This document shows positions 56,240-64,000 of a stretch of DNA of 64,000 bases, one piece after another. The notes beneath the pieces were generated by a model. It worked only from the letters and a program-made list of their open reading frames with translations, searched no databases and was not told where the DNA came from. The number at the start of each line of letters is the position of its first letter. Position 1 is the stretch's first letter. The position numbers and the translations under genes are program-made. Origin of the DNA: CAZYQW01 sp964649825 (GTDB taxonomy: Bacteria; Planctomycetota; B15-G4; JADJEK01); NCBI GenBank assembly GCA_964649825.1, contig CAZYQW010000071.1, forward strand, positions 1 to 64,000, given 5' to 3'.

Positions 56240-56541
56240 GCCTGTTCACCGATCTCGGCAAGTTGCGCAAGAAGATCATCCGCGTCCTTACGAAGACGAC
56301 GAACACCTCCCAGGTCGCCGAGCTCGTCCAGCTCTACGAGGCCGCGGGCGTCGAGCGCGATCGAATCCGCCGCAAAGCGCTCGACGAAGCCGACGACCGC
56401 TATGCGAAAGCGATCGCGGGGATCGAAGCCGGAATCGCGGCCGCGGATGACGCGGTCGACGAGATCGCCGGCGTCTCCGCCGCGATCCGTACGATTGCGA
56501 AGGCGATCGAACTGGCGACGAAGGTGTTGCTTCCGCTGTGA
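56236..56541 (+). CDS. Small coiled-coil protein
   Basis: A 101-residue protein predicted to be one or two long helices. The first (LGKLRKKIIRVLTK) is basic and the middle (YEAAGVERDRIRRKALDEADD) charged. The last (AAIRTIAKAIELATKVLLPL) is amphipathic and hydrophobic at the end, so it may touch a membrane. It starts inside the stop of the lipoprotein gene. No family recognised. Confidence 0.62.
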   Translation: MSLFTDLGKLRKKIIRVLTKTTNTSQVAELVQLYEAAGVERDRIRRKALDEADDRYAKAIAGIEAGIAAADDAVDEIAGVSAAIRTIAKAIELATKVLLPL

Positions 56542-56674
56542 GCGGAGCCCGATTCGGCCGCGGGGCCGGGTCTTCGGCCCGTTCTTGCTTCGCGATGTCA
56601 TCGGCTTGTCTTCGTGGATTCGAGCGTCGTTCGACGTCCGCGGACGGTGACCGAAGCGATCCTGCCCGGCGCCG

Positions 56675-57328
56675 TCAGTCGTCGAGCGCGCGTCGCAGCG
56701 CCGCCGCCGTCCGTTCGGGATCGGCCGACTCGGCGAGCACGCGGGACACGGCCACTCGGTTGCAGCCGCGCCGCGCAAGCTCGCCGATGTTCGACTCGTC
56801 GATCCCGCCGACGGCGAAGCACGGCATGCCCGCCGCGTCGCGCACCGCCGGGAAGACGCCCGGCCCGATCACGAGCGGATCCGCCTTCGTCCGTGTGGCG
56901 AACATCGCTCCGATCCCGATATAGTCCGCCCCGCGCAACCGCGCCTCGCTCGCCTGCTCGATGCGGTGGGTCGAGAGCCCGAAGATCCGCTCATCGATGA
57001 GGAGGCGACGCGCCTCCGCGATCGGTGCGTCGTGCTGGCCGAGATGCACCCCGTCCGCCCCGCTCGCGACGGCCGCGTCGATGTCGTCGTTCACGAGGAC
57101 GAGCGCCTCGTCCCGCACCGCTTCGAGCACCGCCGACGTCCGTGCCGCGACGTCCGCCGTCGACGCTCCCTTCCAGCGGATCTGCAGCGCCCCGACTCCG
57201 CCCCGAACCGCGGCCCGGATCCGGTCCAGCCCCGCCGCCGAACCCGTTTCTTCCTCTCCCACGATCCAATAGAGATGCGCGCGCTCCAGCCGGATGAGGC
57301 GCTCGCCGCTGGGGTGACGTTTTGTCAT
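56675..57328 (-). CDS. thiE: Thiamine-phosphate synthase
   Basis: A 217-residue TIM-barrel enzyme that joins HMP-pyrophosphate and HET-phosphate to thiamine monophosphate. The expected blocks are present: ALQIRWKGAS, LVNDDIDAAVASGADGVHLGQ, FGLSTH, ADYIGIGAMFAT and FAVGGI, ending in NRVAVSRVLAES. The GGAGG ribosome site is five bases upstream. No other thi gene is adjacent and no TPP riboswitch is visible in the leader. Confidence 0.94.
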   Translation of the reverse strand: MTKRHPSGERLIRLERAHLYWIVGEEETGSAAGLDRIRAAVRGGVGALQIRWKGASTADVAARTSAVLEAVRDEALVLVNDDIDAAVASGADGVHLGQHDAPIAEARRLLIDERIFGLSTHRIEQASEARLRGADYIGIGAMFATRTKADPLVIGPGVFPAVRDAAGMPCFAVGGIDESNIGELARRGCNRVAVSRVLAESADPERTAAALRRALDD

Positions 57329-57452
57329 CCTGTCCTCCGCTCCAGCGGCTCGAGTGACAAACTGTCCGAAACCGCCGTCGATCCGTCCTCAAGTTCGTCG
57401 ATGTAAGTGTCGATCGAAAAGGAATCAACGTCAACCGATCCGCCGTTCGGTT

Positions 57453-57467
57453 TGGCACCCCGTTTGT
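57453..57467 (+). promoter_or_regulatory. Candidate sigma-54 promoter
   Basis: TGGCAC-N5-TTGT, with the GG and the second-box GT separated by ten bases. It fits the -24/-12 consensus (TGGCAC-N5-TTGCW) except for one base in the -12 box. It lies 71 bases before the response-regulator start. The genome encodes at least one sigma-54 activator (10763-11779). Single-site match, so chance occurrence is possible. Confidence 0.4.
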
Positions 57468-57537
57468 GAAGCACCACCTACGTTCCTGGTGTCAACCGGG
57501 ACGGGAGCCGGCGGAGAGTATCCGTCGATCGATAGCC

Positions 57538-57945
57538 ATGACCAAGCAACCTGCGAAAGACTCTCTGCGCATCTTGCTGGCGGACGACGACCGCTCCGTT
57601 CGCGAGGCGCTGTGCGAGTTTCTGCGGCAGGAGGGATACGTGATCTTCGAGGCCGACAGTGGACTGTCGGCGTTGGAGATCCTCCAACGCGAGAAGCGTC
57701 ACGTGTCCTTCTCGATCATGGACGTCGATATGCCGGGAATGACCGGGATCGAAGTGCTGAAGGCGATTCGCGGCCTCCGCGATCCTCTGCCGTGCATCTT
57801 CATCTCGGGCGACGATTCCCGGGAGCGACAGGCCGAGGCAATGGCGGTGGGCGCGTTCTCGCTCCTTACCAAGCCAGTGCCGCTCGACCTGTTGCGATTC
57901 TCGATGCGACGGCTCCTCGAGCATTACCACGGCAAGTTTCAGTAG
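57538..57945 (+). CDS. Single-domain response regulator (CheY-like receiver)
   Basis: A 135-residue receiver domain. The acidic pocket is Asp16-Asp17-Asp18 in LLADDDRS, the phosphoacceptor is Asp62 (IMDVDMPG), the switch residue is Ser90 (FISGDD) and the conserved lysine is Lys112 (LTKPV). No output domain follows, so it acts by protein-protein contact or as a phosphate relay. No histidine kinase gene is adjacent. The ATG at 57538 is preferred over an upstream in-frame codon, because the longer leader does not look like receiver sequence. Confidence 0.9.
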   Translation: MTKQPAKDSLRILLADDDRSVREALCEFLRQEGYVIFEADSGLSALEILQREKRHVSFSIMDVDMPGMTGIEVLKAIRGLRDPLPCIFISGDDSRERQAEAMAVGAFSLLTKPVPLDLLRFSMRRLLEHYHGKFQ

Positions 57946-58053
57946 GGACTCGGCGAAGAGAACCCCGATCAGCAAGGCTCGTCCGCTCGAACGCGACGCT
58001 TCGTCTCGTTTCGTTCGCTCGTTCGTTCGGACGCGTAGGAGGATTGAAGAGAA

Positions 58054-58368
58054 ATGGCGACGAAGACCAAGAGCGTGACCAAGGTGAAGCCTCTGAACGA
58101 TCACATTCTGGTCCGACCGGCCGAGGCGGAGGACCGCACGAAGGGCGGCATCATCCTCCCCGACACCGCGAAGGAGAAGCCGGCGCAGGGAACGGTCGTC
58201 GCGCTCGGTGACGGCAAGCTGCTCGACGACGGCAAGCGTTCGACGTTCCAGGTCAAGCTGAACGACATGGTCATCTACTCGAAGTACGCCGGACACGAGA
58301 TCACGATCGACGGCCAGGAATACAAGGTGATCCAGGAGTCGGACGTCTACGCGGTCGTCGAGGGCTGA
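58054..58368 (+). CDS. groES: Co-chaperonin GroES
   Basis: A 104-residue co-chaperonin forming the heptameric lid of GroEL. The family blocks are KVKPLNDHILVRPAEAE, the mobile-loop region KGGIILPDTAKEKPAQGTVV, and YSKYAGHEITIDGQEY. AGGAGG lies about ten bases upstream. The groEL gene follows after 61 bases. No CIRCE-type palindrome is visible in the leader, so HrcA control is not apparent. Confidence 0.96.
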   Translation: MATKTKSVTKVKPLNDHILVRPAEAEDRTKGGIILPDTAKEKPAQGTVVALGDGKLLDDGKRSTFQVKLNDMVIYSKYAGHEITIDGQEYKVIQESDVYAVVEG

Positions 58369-58429
58369 GCGGAGCTCGCGCTCCCCGTCGAACACGAATC
58401 CCCATTCAAGTCAGTAGAAAGAGGCACAC

Positions 58430-60043
58430 ATGGCAGCCAAGAAGATCGCGTACGACCAGGAGGCTCGCGAGCTGATCCGCAATGGGATCAGGAAGCTCGC
58501 GCGAGCCGTCAAGGTCACCCTCGGCCCGCGCGGCCGGAACGTCATCCTCCAGAAGTCGTTCGGGTCCCCCACCGTCACCAAGGACGGCGTGACCGTGGCG
58601 AAGGAGATCGAGCTCGAGGACACCTACGAGAACATGGGCGCGCAGATCGTGAAGGAGGTCGCCTCGAAGACCTCCGACATCGCCGGCGACGGCACCACGA
58701 CCGCGACCGTGCTCGCGGAGGCGATCTTCGAGGAAGGCCTGAAGAACGTCGCGGCCGGTGCCAACCCGGTCGACCTGAAGCGCGGCATCGAGAAGGCCAC
58801 GAACGCGATCGTCGAGCGGCTCCACAAGATGAGCACGCCCGTGAAGGGCAAGAGCGACATCGCGCAGGTCGCGACGATCGCGAGCAACGGCGACACCGAG
58901 ATCGGCGAGAAGCTCGCCGAGGCGATGGAGCAGGTCGGCAAGGACGGCGTCATCACGGTCGAGGAAGGCCGCTCGCTCGTGACCGAGATCGAGTGGGTCG
59001 AGGGCATGCAGTTCGACAAGGGCTACCTCTCGCCGCACTTCGTCACCGACATTCAGAAGATGGAGGCGGTCCTCGAGGATCCGTACATCCTCATCCACGA
59101 GAAGAAGATCTCGAACATCAAGGACATGATCCCGCTGCTCGAGAAGATCGCACAGACCGGCAAGCCGCTCGTGATCGTGGCCGAGGACGTCGACGGCGAG
59201 GCGCTCGCCACGCTGGTCGTGAACAAGCTGCGCGGCGTGTTCCACTGCGCTGCGGTCAAGGCGCCGGGCTTCGGTGATCGCCGCAAGGCGATGCTCGAGG
59301 ATATCGCGATCCTGACCGGTGGCCGCCCCGTGTTCGAGGACCTCGGCATCAAGCTCGACAGCCTGTCGCTGTCCGATCTCGGCCGCGCGAAGAAGGTCAT
59401 CATCGCCAAGGACGAGACGACGATCATCGAGGGCGCCGGCAAGAAGGCCGACATCCAGGGCCGCATCACCGCGATCAAGGCCGAGATCGACCGCACCACG
59501 TCCGACTACGACGTCGAGAAGCTCCAGGAGCGGCTCGCGAAGCTCGCGGGCGGCGTGGCGCAGGTGAACGTCGGCGCCGCGACCGAGTCCGAGATGAAGG
59601 AGAAGAAGGCTCGCGTCGAGGACGCGCTCCACGCCACGCGTGCCGCGGTCGAAGAGGGCATCCTCCCCGGCGGCGGCATCGCCCTGCTCCGGGCGCAGGC
59701 CGCGCTCGACAAGATCGAGACGATCGGCGACGAGCACGTCGGCGTCGACATCATCCGTCGCGCGATCGAGCTCCCGCTGAAGACGATCGCGCAGAACGCG
59801 GGCGTCGACGGCTCGATCGTGGTGGACAAGGTGAAGGGCATGAAGCAGAACGAGGGTTTCGACGCGGCCACGCTCGAGTACTGCGACCTCGTCAAGAGGG
59901 GCATCATCGACCCGACCAAGGTGACCCGCAGCGCGCTCCAGAACGCCGCCTCGATCGCCTCGCTCCTCCTCACCACGAACGCGCTCGTCTCCGAGATCCC
60001 GGAGGAGAAGGAGAAGAGCGCCCCGTCGATGCCGCAGTACTGA
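58430..60043 (+). CDS. groEL: Chaperonin GroEL without the GGM tail
   Basis: A 537-residue chaperonin subunit. Hallmarks include KVTLGPRGRNVILQKSFG, the nucleotide-site DGTTTATVLAEA and the late GGIALLRAQAALDK. The C-terminus ends EKSAPSMPQY rather than in the Gly-Gly-Met repeats usual for the main GroEL of many bacteria. Such short tails are typical for additional or lineage-specific copies, so another groEL may exist elsewhere. It forms an operon with groES. Confidence 0.96.
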   Translation: MAAKKIAYDQEARELIRNGIRKLARAVKVTLGPRGRNVILQKSFGSPTVTKDGVTVAKEIELEDTYENMGAQIVKEVASKTSDIAGDGTTTATVLAEAIFEEGLKNVAAGANPVDLKRGIEKATNAIVERLHKMSTPVKGKSDIAQVATIASNGDTEIGEKLAEAMEQVGKDGVITVEEGRSLVTEIEWVEGMQFDKGYLSPHFVTDIQKMEAVLEDPYILIHEKKISNIKDMIPLLEKIAQTGKPLVIVAEDVDGEALATLVVNKLRGVFHCAAVKAPGFGDRRKAMLEDIAILTGGRPVFEDLGIKLDSLSLSDLGRAKKVIIAKDETTIIEGAGKKADIQGRITAIKAEIDRTTSDYDVEKLQERLAKLAGGVAQVNVGAATESEMKEKKARVEDALHATRAAVEEGILPGGGIALLRAQAALDKIETIGDEHVGVDIIRRAIELPLKTIAQNAGVDGSIVVDKVKGMKQNEGFDAATLEYCDLVKRGIIDPTKVTRSALQNAASIASLLLTTNALVSEIPEEKEKSAPSMPQY

Positions 60044-60065
60044 CGAACGCGCGGCTTCGGTCGAA

Positions 60066-60105
60066 GAGGGCTCCGGTTCCGCGGACACGCGGGGCCGGGG
60101 CCCTC
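60066..60105. terminator. Long hairpin after groEL
   Basis: GAGGGCTCCGG (60066-60076) pairs with CCGGGGCCCTC (60095-60105), eleven pairs including one G-U. The enclosed CCGCG-GACA-CGCGG makes a second stem. It lies between convergent groEL and MOSC genes and touches the MOSC stop, so it probably stops transcription from both sides. Confidence 0.6.
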
Positions 60106-60757
60106 ACTCGTCTCCGCCGCCGGCTCGCAGCCGCCGTTCGAACTCCTCGCGCCAACCGTCCGGCAGCCGACGCACGCGCAAGATCTTTTCCGCCCCGTCG
60201 CGGTGATCCCGCATGACGTAGTAGAGGACGATCGCGTCGCGCACCGTCAGCCGCTCGGGATCGGGATCGATGAGCTCGCCCCGGTCGCCGGCGCTCACCT
60301 CTCCTTCCTCGAGCACGCGCGCGTAGTAGCCGAGCCGCGCCGAGGCGATCATCTGCTTCGGAAAGTCGGCGCGACCGATCTTCGTCGCGATCTTCACGCA
60401 CGGCTGGCGCGGCGTCGTCACCTGCAGCGTGACGCCGCCGATCCGGAAGACGTCGCCAAGGTGGACGTCGGTCTCGAGCCCACCCGCGACCGTGAGGTTC
60501 TCGCCGAACTCGCCGAGCGCCGTCGCCTCGATGCCCAGCTCCGCCCGCCACGCCGCGTAGTGCTCGTGCGGATAGAAGTACACCGCCTTGTCCACGCCGC
60601 CGTGCACCCGCCGGTCGACCTGGACGTCGCCGTCCAGTCCGAGCGCGGCGAGGCGGACCGGGCCGCCGACCGGCGCCTTGTAGATCCCGGTGTGGTAGGC
60701 CGCGCCGCCGATGACGATCTCGCGCGGCACACCGACGTTGACGGAGAGGATCTCGAT
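60104..60757 (-). CDS. MOSC-domain (YiiM-like) protein, likely non-AUG start
   Basis: A MOSC protein that may bind the molybdenum cofactor or reduce N-hydroxylated compounds. The conserved cysteine is in TPRQPCVKI; other family blocks are DRRVHGGVDKAVYFYPHEHY and FGENLTV. The first usual start is GTG at 60730, giving 208 residues beginning PREIVIGG. YiiM proteins, however, begin about nine residues earlier with a strand such as ILSVNVG, and these residues (IEILSVNVGVPRE) are encoded here behind GGAGG with seven-base spacing. The codon at that point is ATC (60755-60757). Translation from ATC is therefore proposed; the alternative is the short GTG form. Confidence 0.82.
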   Translation of the reverse strand: MEILSVNVGVPREIVIGGAAYHTGIYKAPVGGPVRLAALGLDGDVQVDRRVHGGVDKAVYFYPHEHYAAWRAELGIEATALGEFGENLTVAGGLETDVHLGDVFRIGGVTLQVTTPRQPCVKIATKIGRADFPKQMIASARLGYYARVLEEGEVSAGDRGELIDPDPERLTVRDAIVLYYVMRDHRDGAEKILRVRRLPDGWREEFERRLRAGGGDE

Positions 60758-60873
60758 CGTTCGACCTCCGGCTCGATCGGCAGGATTCTAGTGGATTCCC
60801 CGCGATCGACGCGGAGCCGATTGGCGCCGCCGAGTCGAACCAGTGGAAGGACCGCGGCCGCTACGATGGCCGG

Positions 60874-63261
60874 ATGTCCCGCCCGGTCGCCGTCCTCGCC
60901 GCGCTGTCGCTCGTCATCCTCAACGCCTGCTCGCGCACGCCGGCGACCCGCTTCGTCGATCGCGTGCACGACTTCGTTGCGCTCGTCGCGTCGGCGAGCT
61001 TCTCGGCCGGCTCGCCGTACCACGTCCAGCCGCTGCCGATCGTCGACGGCGCGGACGACCGCGACGGCGTCACGTTCCTGCGCGTGCCCACCGGTACGCA
61101 CGTCACGTTCGACGATCGGTTCGCCGCGCCCTCCGCCTCGCTCCGGTTCGGCGTCGGAGTCGGCTCCGTCGCCGACGGCATGGACGACCGACCGGTGAGG
61201 TTCTACGTCGAAGTCCGCGACGGCGAGGTGCCCGGCTCCGCGTGGCGGCGTTGCTTCGCGCGCACCATCGATCCGACCACCCTGCCGCGGCCGGACCGCT
61301 ACGAGCTTCACGAGGTCGCGTTCGAGCGCGACGCGCCGGGCCGGTGGTCGATCCGCTTCGGAGCCGAAGCGGCGACGGACGACGCGGGCGCGGTCCGATC
61401 CGAGTGGCCCGGCTTCATCGCGCCGATCCTCTCGTCGAGCGGCCGGCGCGTGCCCGTCCGCGAACCGGCGATCCTCATCGATCACGTCGCCGACGACCTC
61501 GTCGCGCGGTTGAACGACGCGCGACGCGACGCCGAGGTCGCCGAGTCGCCGATCGCGCTTGCCGTCCTCGACGCCGCGAAGAGCCGGGCCGGGGTCGGCG
61601 GCCGGCGGACGTGCATCCGGATGACGGCTCCGGCACGCCTCTCGTACCGCGTGACGCCCGTCTCCGGCTCGGAGCTCTCGTTCTCGTACGGGGTCGACAC
61701 GGACCTCGGTTGGACGAAGCCCGGCGACGACGGGATGACGTTCGCGGTCGAGATCGACGGCGAACGCGTCTTCGAGGAGTCGCTCGACCCTCGGCTTCGC
61801 ACTCCGCATCGCGGCTGGAAGGAGGCGCGGGTCGAGCTCGATCGCTGGGCCGGCCGCGAGGTCGAGCTGAGGCTCGAGACCGAGCCCCGCGACGATCCGC
61901 GTCACGACGTCGGAGGATTCGCCGACGTGGTCGTGGTTCGGCGCGAGGAACGTCCGCGAACCGCCGGCCGCGCCGCGCCCACCGTCGTGCTGATCGTCGT
62001 CGATACGCTGCGCGCGGACCGGCTCGGACTCTACGCCCGCGACGGCGCGAGCGCCGCCGCCACGCCGAACCTCGACCGCGTGGCGCGGCTCGGACGCGTG
62101 TTCCGGCGCGCCCGTTCGGCCGCGAGCTGGACGTGGCCGTCGACGGCCTCGATCCTGACCGGCCTGCCTCCCGAGTCGCACGGCGTCCTCGACTCGCAGC
62201 GGTCCTACCTGGCCCACGCTCACGAGACGCTGCCCGAGCTCTTCGCGCGCGGCGGCTACACGACCGCCGCGGTGGTCACCAATCTGCTCATCGGCGCCGC
62301 GGACAACTTCGACCAGGGATTCGAGACGTTCGTGCACGTGCCGTTCGCCAACGCGCGCGCGGTGAACGACCGGGTCGCGGCGTGGCTCGAGGAGAGCGAC
62401 GGCCTGGCGCGCTTCCTCTACCTGCACTATTTCGACCCGCACTCGCCGTATCGACCGCCCACGCGCGTCGCGCCGCTCCCCGAAGCGGACCTCTCCATGC
62501 CCGGCGACGCCGACCTCCTGGCGCTCCTCTGGACGGCGCGACGGAGCGGTCGATCCCACGAGGACGCGGCGCGATGGATGGAGACGCTGCGACGGCGCTA
62601 CGACGCGGAGATCGAGTACTTCGACCATGCGTTCGGCGAGCTCCTCGCGCTCCTCGAACGAAAGAACGTCTTGGACGACTGCATCCTCGCGTTCACGTCG
62701 GATCACGGCGAGGAGTTCCTCGAGCACGGGCTCTCGTCGCACGGCCCGCATATCTACGAGGAGTCCGTCCACGTCCCGCTCTGGATCACGGCGTTCGGCC
62801 GGTCCCGCGCGCGCGTCACGCCGGCCGTCGTCGAGGCCGGCGTCGAGAACCGCCGTCTCTTCGCCACCCTCGCCGAGCTCGCCGGCGCCGGTGGAGTCGG
62901 ATCGGGCGACGTCCGCCGCGGTACGTCGCTCGTCGACGATTCGCGTCGCGCGCCGGTCTACCTCCAGTCGTATCACGCGCTGGAGCCCGGCGTCGACGGC
63001 CGCACCGAGAAGCTCGGCGTGGTCGTGGACGAGCGGAAGCTGGTCTTCACCCCGTCGTCCGGGAGGCGCGAGCTGTATGACCTGACCGCGGACCCCGGCG
63101 AAACTCGCGATCTCGCGCCGGCGCGCCCCGACGACGCTGACGCGCTCGTGCGACTCGTCGAGGCGTGGAAGAGCGCGACCGCGACGGGCGGCCCCCTCGT
63201 GGTCGACGACGCTGCGGCTCGACGACTGCTCGCCGAGCTCGGTTACGTCCTCGGCGAGTAG
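60874..63261 (+). CDS. Sulfatase-superfamily lipoprotein with Thr at the catalytic position
   Basis: A 795-residue lipoprotein (lipobox LNAC). Residues 30-360 form two beta-rich domains of unknown type. From about 370 the alkaline-phosphatase/sulfatase fold is seen: VLIVVDTLRADRLGLY, the metal site FTSDHGEEFLEHG, and SSHGPHIYEESVHVPLW. In true sulfatases a Cys or Ser (C/S-x-P-x-R) is turned into formylglycine; here the matching place is Thr420 in TWPSTASILTG and the Arg is absent. It is more like the phosphotransferase-type members that use Thr. Substrate unknown; it should face the periplasm. Confidence 0.85.
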   Translation: MSRPVAVLAALSLVILNACSRTPATRFVDRVHDFVALVASASFSAGSPYHVQPLPIVDGADDRDGVTFLRVPTGTHVTFDDRFAAPSASLRFGVGVGSVADGMDDRPVRFYVEVRDGEVPGSAWRRCFARTIDPTTLPRPDRYELHEVAFERDAPGRWSIRFGAEAATDDAGAVRSEWPGFIAPILSSSGRRVPVREPAILIDHVADDLVARLNDARRDAEVAESPIALAVLDAAKSRAGVGGRRTCIRMTAPARLSYRVTPVSGSELSFSYGVDTDLGWTKPGDDGMTFAVEIDGERVFEESLDPRLRTPHRGWKEARVELDRWAGREVELRLETEPRDDPRHDVGGFADVVVVRREERPRTAGRAAPTVVLIVVDTLRADRLGLYARDGASAAATPNLDRVARLGRVFRRARSAASWTWPSTASILTGLPPESHGVLDSQRSYLAHAHETLPELFARGGYTTAAVVTNLLIGAADNFDQGFETFVHVPFANARAVNDRVAAWLEESDGLARFLYLHYFDPHSPYRPPTRVAPLPEADLSMPGDADLLALLWTARRSGRSHEDAARWMETLRRRYDAEIEYFDHAFGELLALLERKNVLDDCILAFTSDHGEEFLEHGLSSHGPHIYEESVHVPLWITAFGRSRARVTPAVVEAGVENRRLFATLAELAGAGGVGSGDVRRGTSLVDDSRRAPVYLQSYHALEPGVDGRTEKLGVVVDERKLVFTPSSGRRELYDLTADPGETRDLAPARPDDADALVRLVEAWKSATATGGPLVVDDAAARRLLAELGYVLGE

Positions 63262-64000
63262 ATGGTCCCGACCAGCACGACGGCAAGCGGCGCCAGGTGG
63301 AACAGCGTCCGCGGCAGCGCGCTCCGGATCTGATCGAGGGTCAGGAGCGGCGACACGAGGAAGACGACGCCGTAGACGGCGAGACCACCCGCGACGACGA
63401 GCGCCAAGAACAGGACGGGACCGGTCGTCAGGCGCCTCCGTCCCCCGACCAATGCAAACGGCGCAAGGACCCACGCCAGCCCCTGTCGATCGACGGCCAA
63501 CGCCTCCGCGAGCCACGAGACGAGGATGATCTTCACCCGCCACATCGAGTCGACGACGACCTCGTAACGAAGTCTTCCCAGGTAGTTCTCGTCGGCGACC
63601 AGCAGGCCGCGGCGCGCCAGGAGCCACGGCAACGCGATCGCGACGAGCACGCCCGCTCCGGCGAGGATGCCTCGACGCGTCGCACCGCCGCGCCGATCGA
63701 TCGCGACGGCGAGGCCAAGCGCGGCGAGGAACACGGCGGTCAGGGCCAGCCCTTCGTTCTTCGTGCAGACGGCGAGGCCGAGGAGCAGGCCCGCCGCCGC
63801 CGCGTCGCGCGCCCGGCGAACGGCGATCCAATCGATCGCGACGATCGCGGCCGACCCGACCAGCGCCGCGAGCAGCGGATCGGCGTAGCCCGACGGCACC
63901 GACCCGGCGAACGAGAGCGATTCGTCGGAGCGGTAGAACTGCGGCGTCGCGGAGACGAGCGCGGCGAGCAGGATCGCGGGGACGCGACCCAGCCGCGGCT
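63243..64000 (-). CDS. Membrane glycosyltransferase-like protein, N-terminus beyond the right edge
   Basis: At least 250 residues of a polytopic membrane protein open to the window edge. The segments VCTKNEGLALTAVFLAALGL and ATRRGILAGAGVLVAIALPW alternate with basic loops. The text before them (FYRSDESLSFAGSVPSGYADPL) is of the type seen after the first helices of GT-C dolichyl-phosphate-mannose family (GT39-like) enzymes. A GTG at 63897 could be read as a start, but the frame continues open upstream with matching character, so the gene is partial here. It overlaps the end of the sulfatase-like gene by 19 bases on the other strand. Confidence 0.7.
   Translation of the reverse strand, partial: PRLGRVPAILLAALVSATPQFYRSDESLSFAGSVPSGYADPLLAALVGSAAIVAIDWIAVRRARDAAAAGLLLGLAVCTKNEGLALTAVFLAALGLAVAIDRRGGATRRGILAGAGVLVAIALPWLLARRGLLVADENYLGRLRYEVVVDSMWRVKIILVSWLAEALAVDRQGLAWVLAPFALVGGRRRLTTGPVLFLALVVAGGLAVYGVVFLVSPLLTLDQIRSALPRTLFHLAPLAVVLVGTIYSPRT

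Noticed and set aside
57329..57430. TPP riboswitch before thiE
   Set aside because: The minus-strand leader is short and lacks the CTGAGA core of the TPP aptamer.
57946..58053. CIRCE element expected before groES
   Set aside because: No TTAGCACTC-N9-GAGTGCTAA-like repeat is present in the leader.

Overview
The window is very GC-rich, densely coded DNA from a Gram-negative bacterium. Signs of an outer membrane are the PqiABC-type lipid-transport genes, several lipobox proteins and MurJ. The best guess for the source is an uncultured Planctomycetota-like lineage. The grounds are two PknB-type Ser/Thr kinases with TPR tails, a short ECF sigma factor, FG-GAP and other large secreted proteins without enzymatic signatures, a giant RHS protein and a sulfatase-superfamily lipoprotein. 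Myxococcota cannot be excluded, because no rRNA or tRNA gene is visible.

Layout. 1-505: a damaged region on the minus strand, with a 4Fe-4S ferredoxin start followed in other frames by a CHAT protease fragment. 546-5436: an arsenic operon, arsR, arsM-arsD-CMD triple fusion, arsA and acr3. 5489-11779: rpmG, osmC, an esterase, an M20 peptidase, P5C dehydrogenase (pruA), a solute-binding lipoprotein and a receiver-less sigma-54 activator. 12025-18566: secreted proteins, a Ser/Thr kinase and two small genes. 18806-21021: an autoregulated TetR gene coupled to a tripeptidyl-peptidase-like hydrolase. 21029-25526 (minus): a translationally coupled pqiA1-pqiA2-pqiB-pqiC-glycosyltransferase operon. 25611-30345 (minus): murJ, a TPR-AAA+ ATPase, a CxxCH heme-type protein and a carboxypeptidase-regulatory-like protein.

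30504-32521: a small membrane protein and a lipoprotein, then about 1 kb without a convincing gene. 33533-42342: a secreted protein followed by a 2537-residue protein that joins a squalene-cyclase-like toroid, putative Ig repeats, an RHS shell and a GIY-YIG nuclease-like tip. 42392-56541: a PTS IIA protein, secreted and lipoproteins, an endo/exonuclease-phosphatase plus TlpA fusion, a second kinase, an ECF sigma factor, a thioredoxin and small conserved genes. 56675-64000: thiE, a response regulator behind a possible sigma-54 promoter, groES-groEL, a MOSC protein with a likely non-AUG start, a sulfatase-like lipoprotein with Thr at the catalytic position, and a partial membrane glycosyltransferase.

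How the genes work together. The arsenic genes form a detoxification module: sensing, methylation, metallochaperone, ATPase and efflux. The pqi genes probably build an inter-membrane lipid conduit. M20 peptidase, pruA and the solute-binding protein suggest peptide and amino-acid use. The most unusual items are the ArsM-ArsD-CMD fusion, the toroid-RHS-nuclease giant without a visible immunity gene, and the phosphatase/nuclease-TlpA fusion. Roles are inferred from motifs read by eye; no database search was run.
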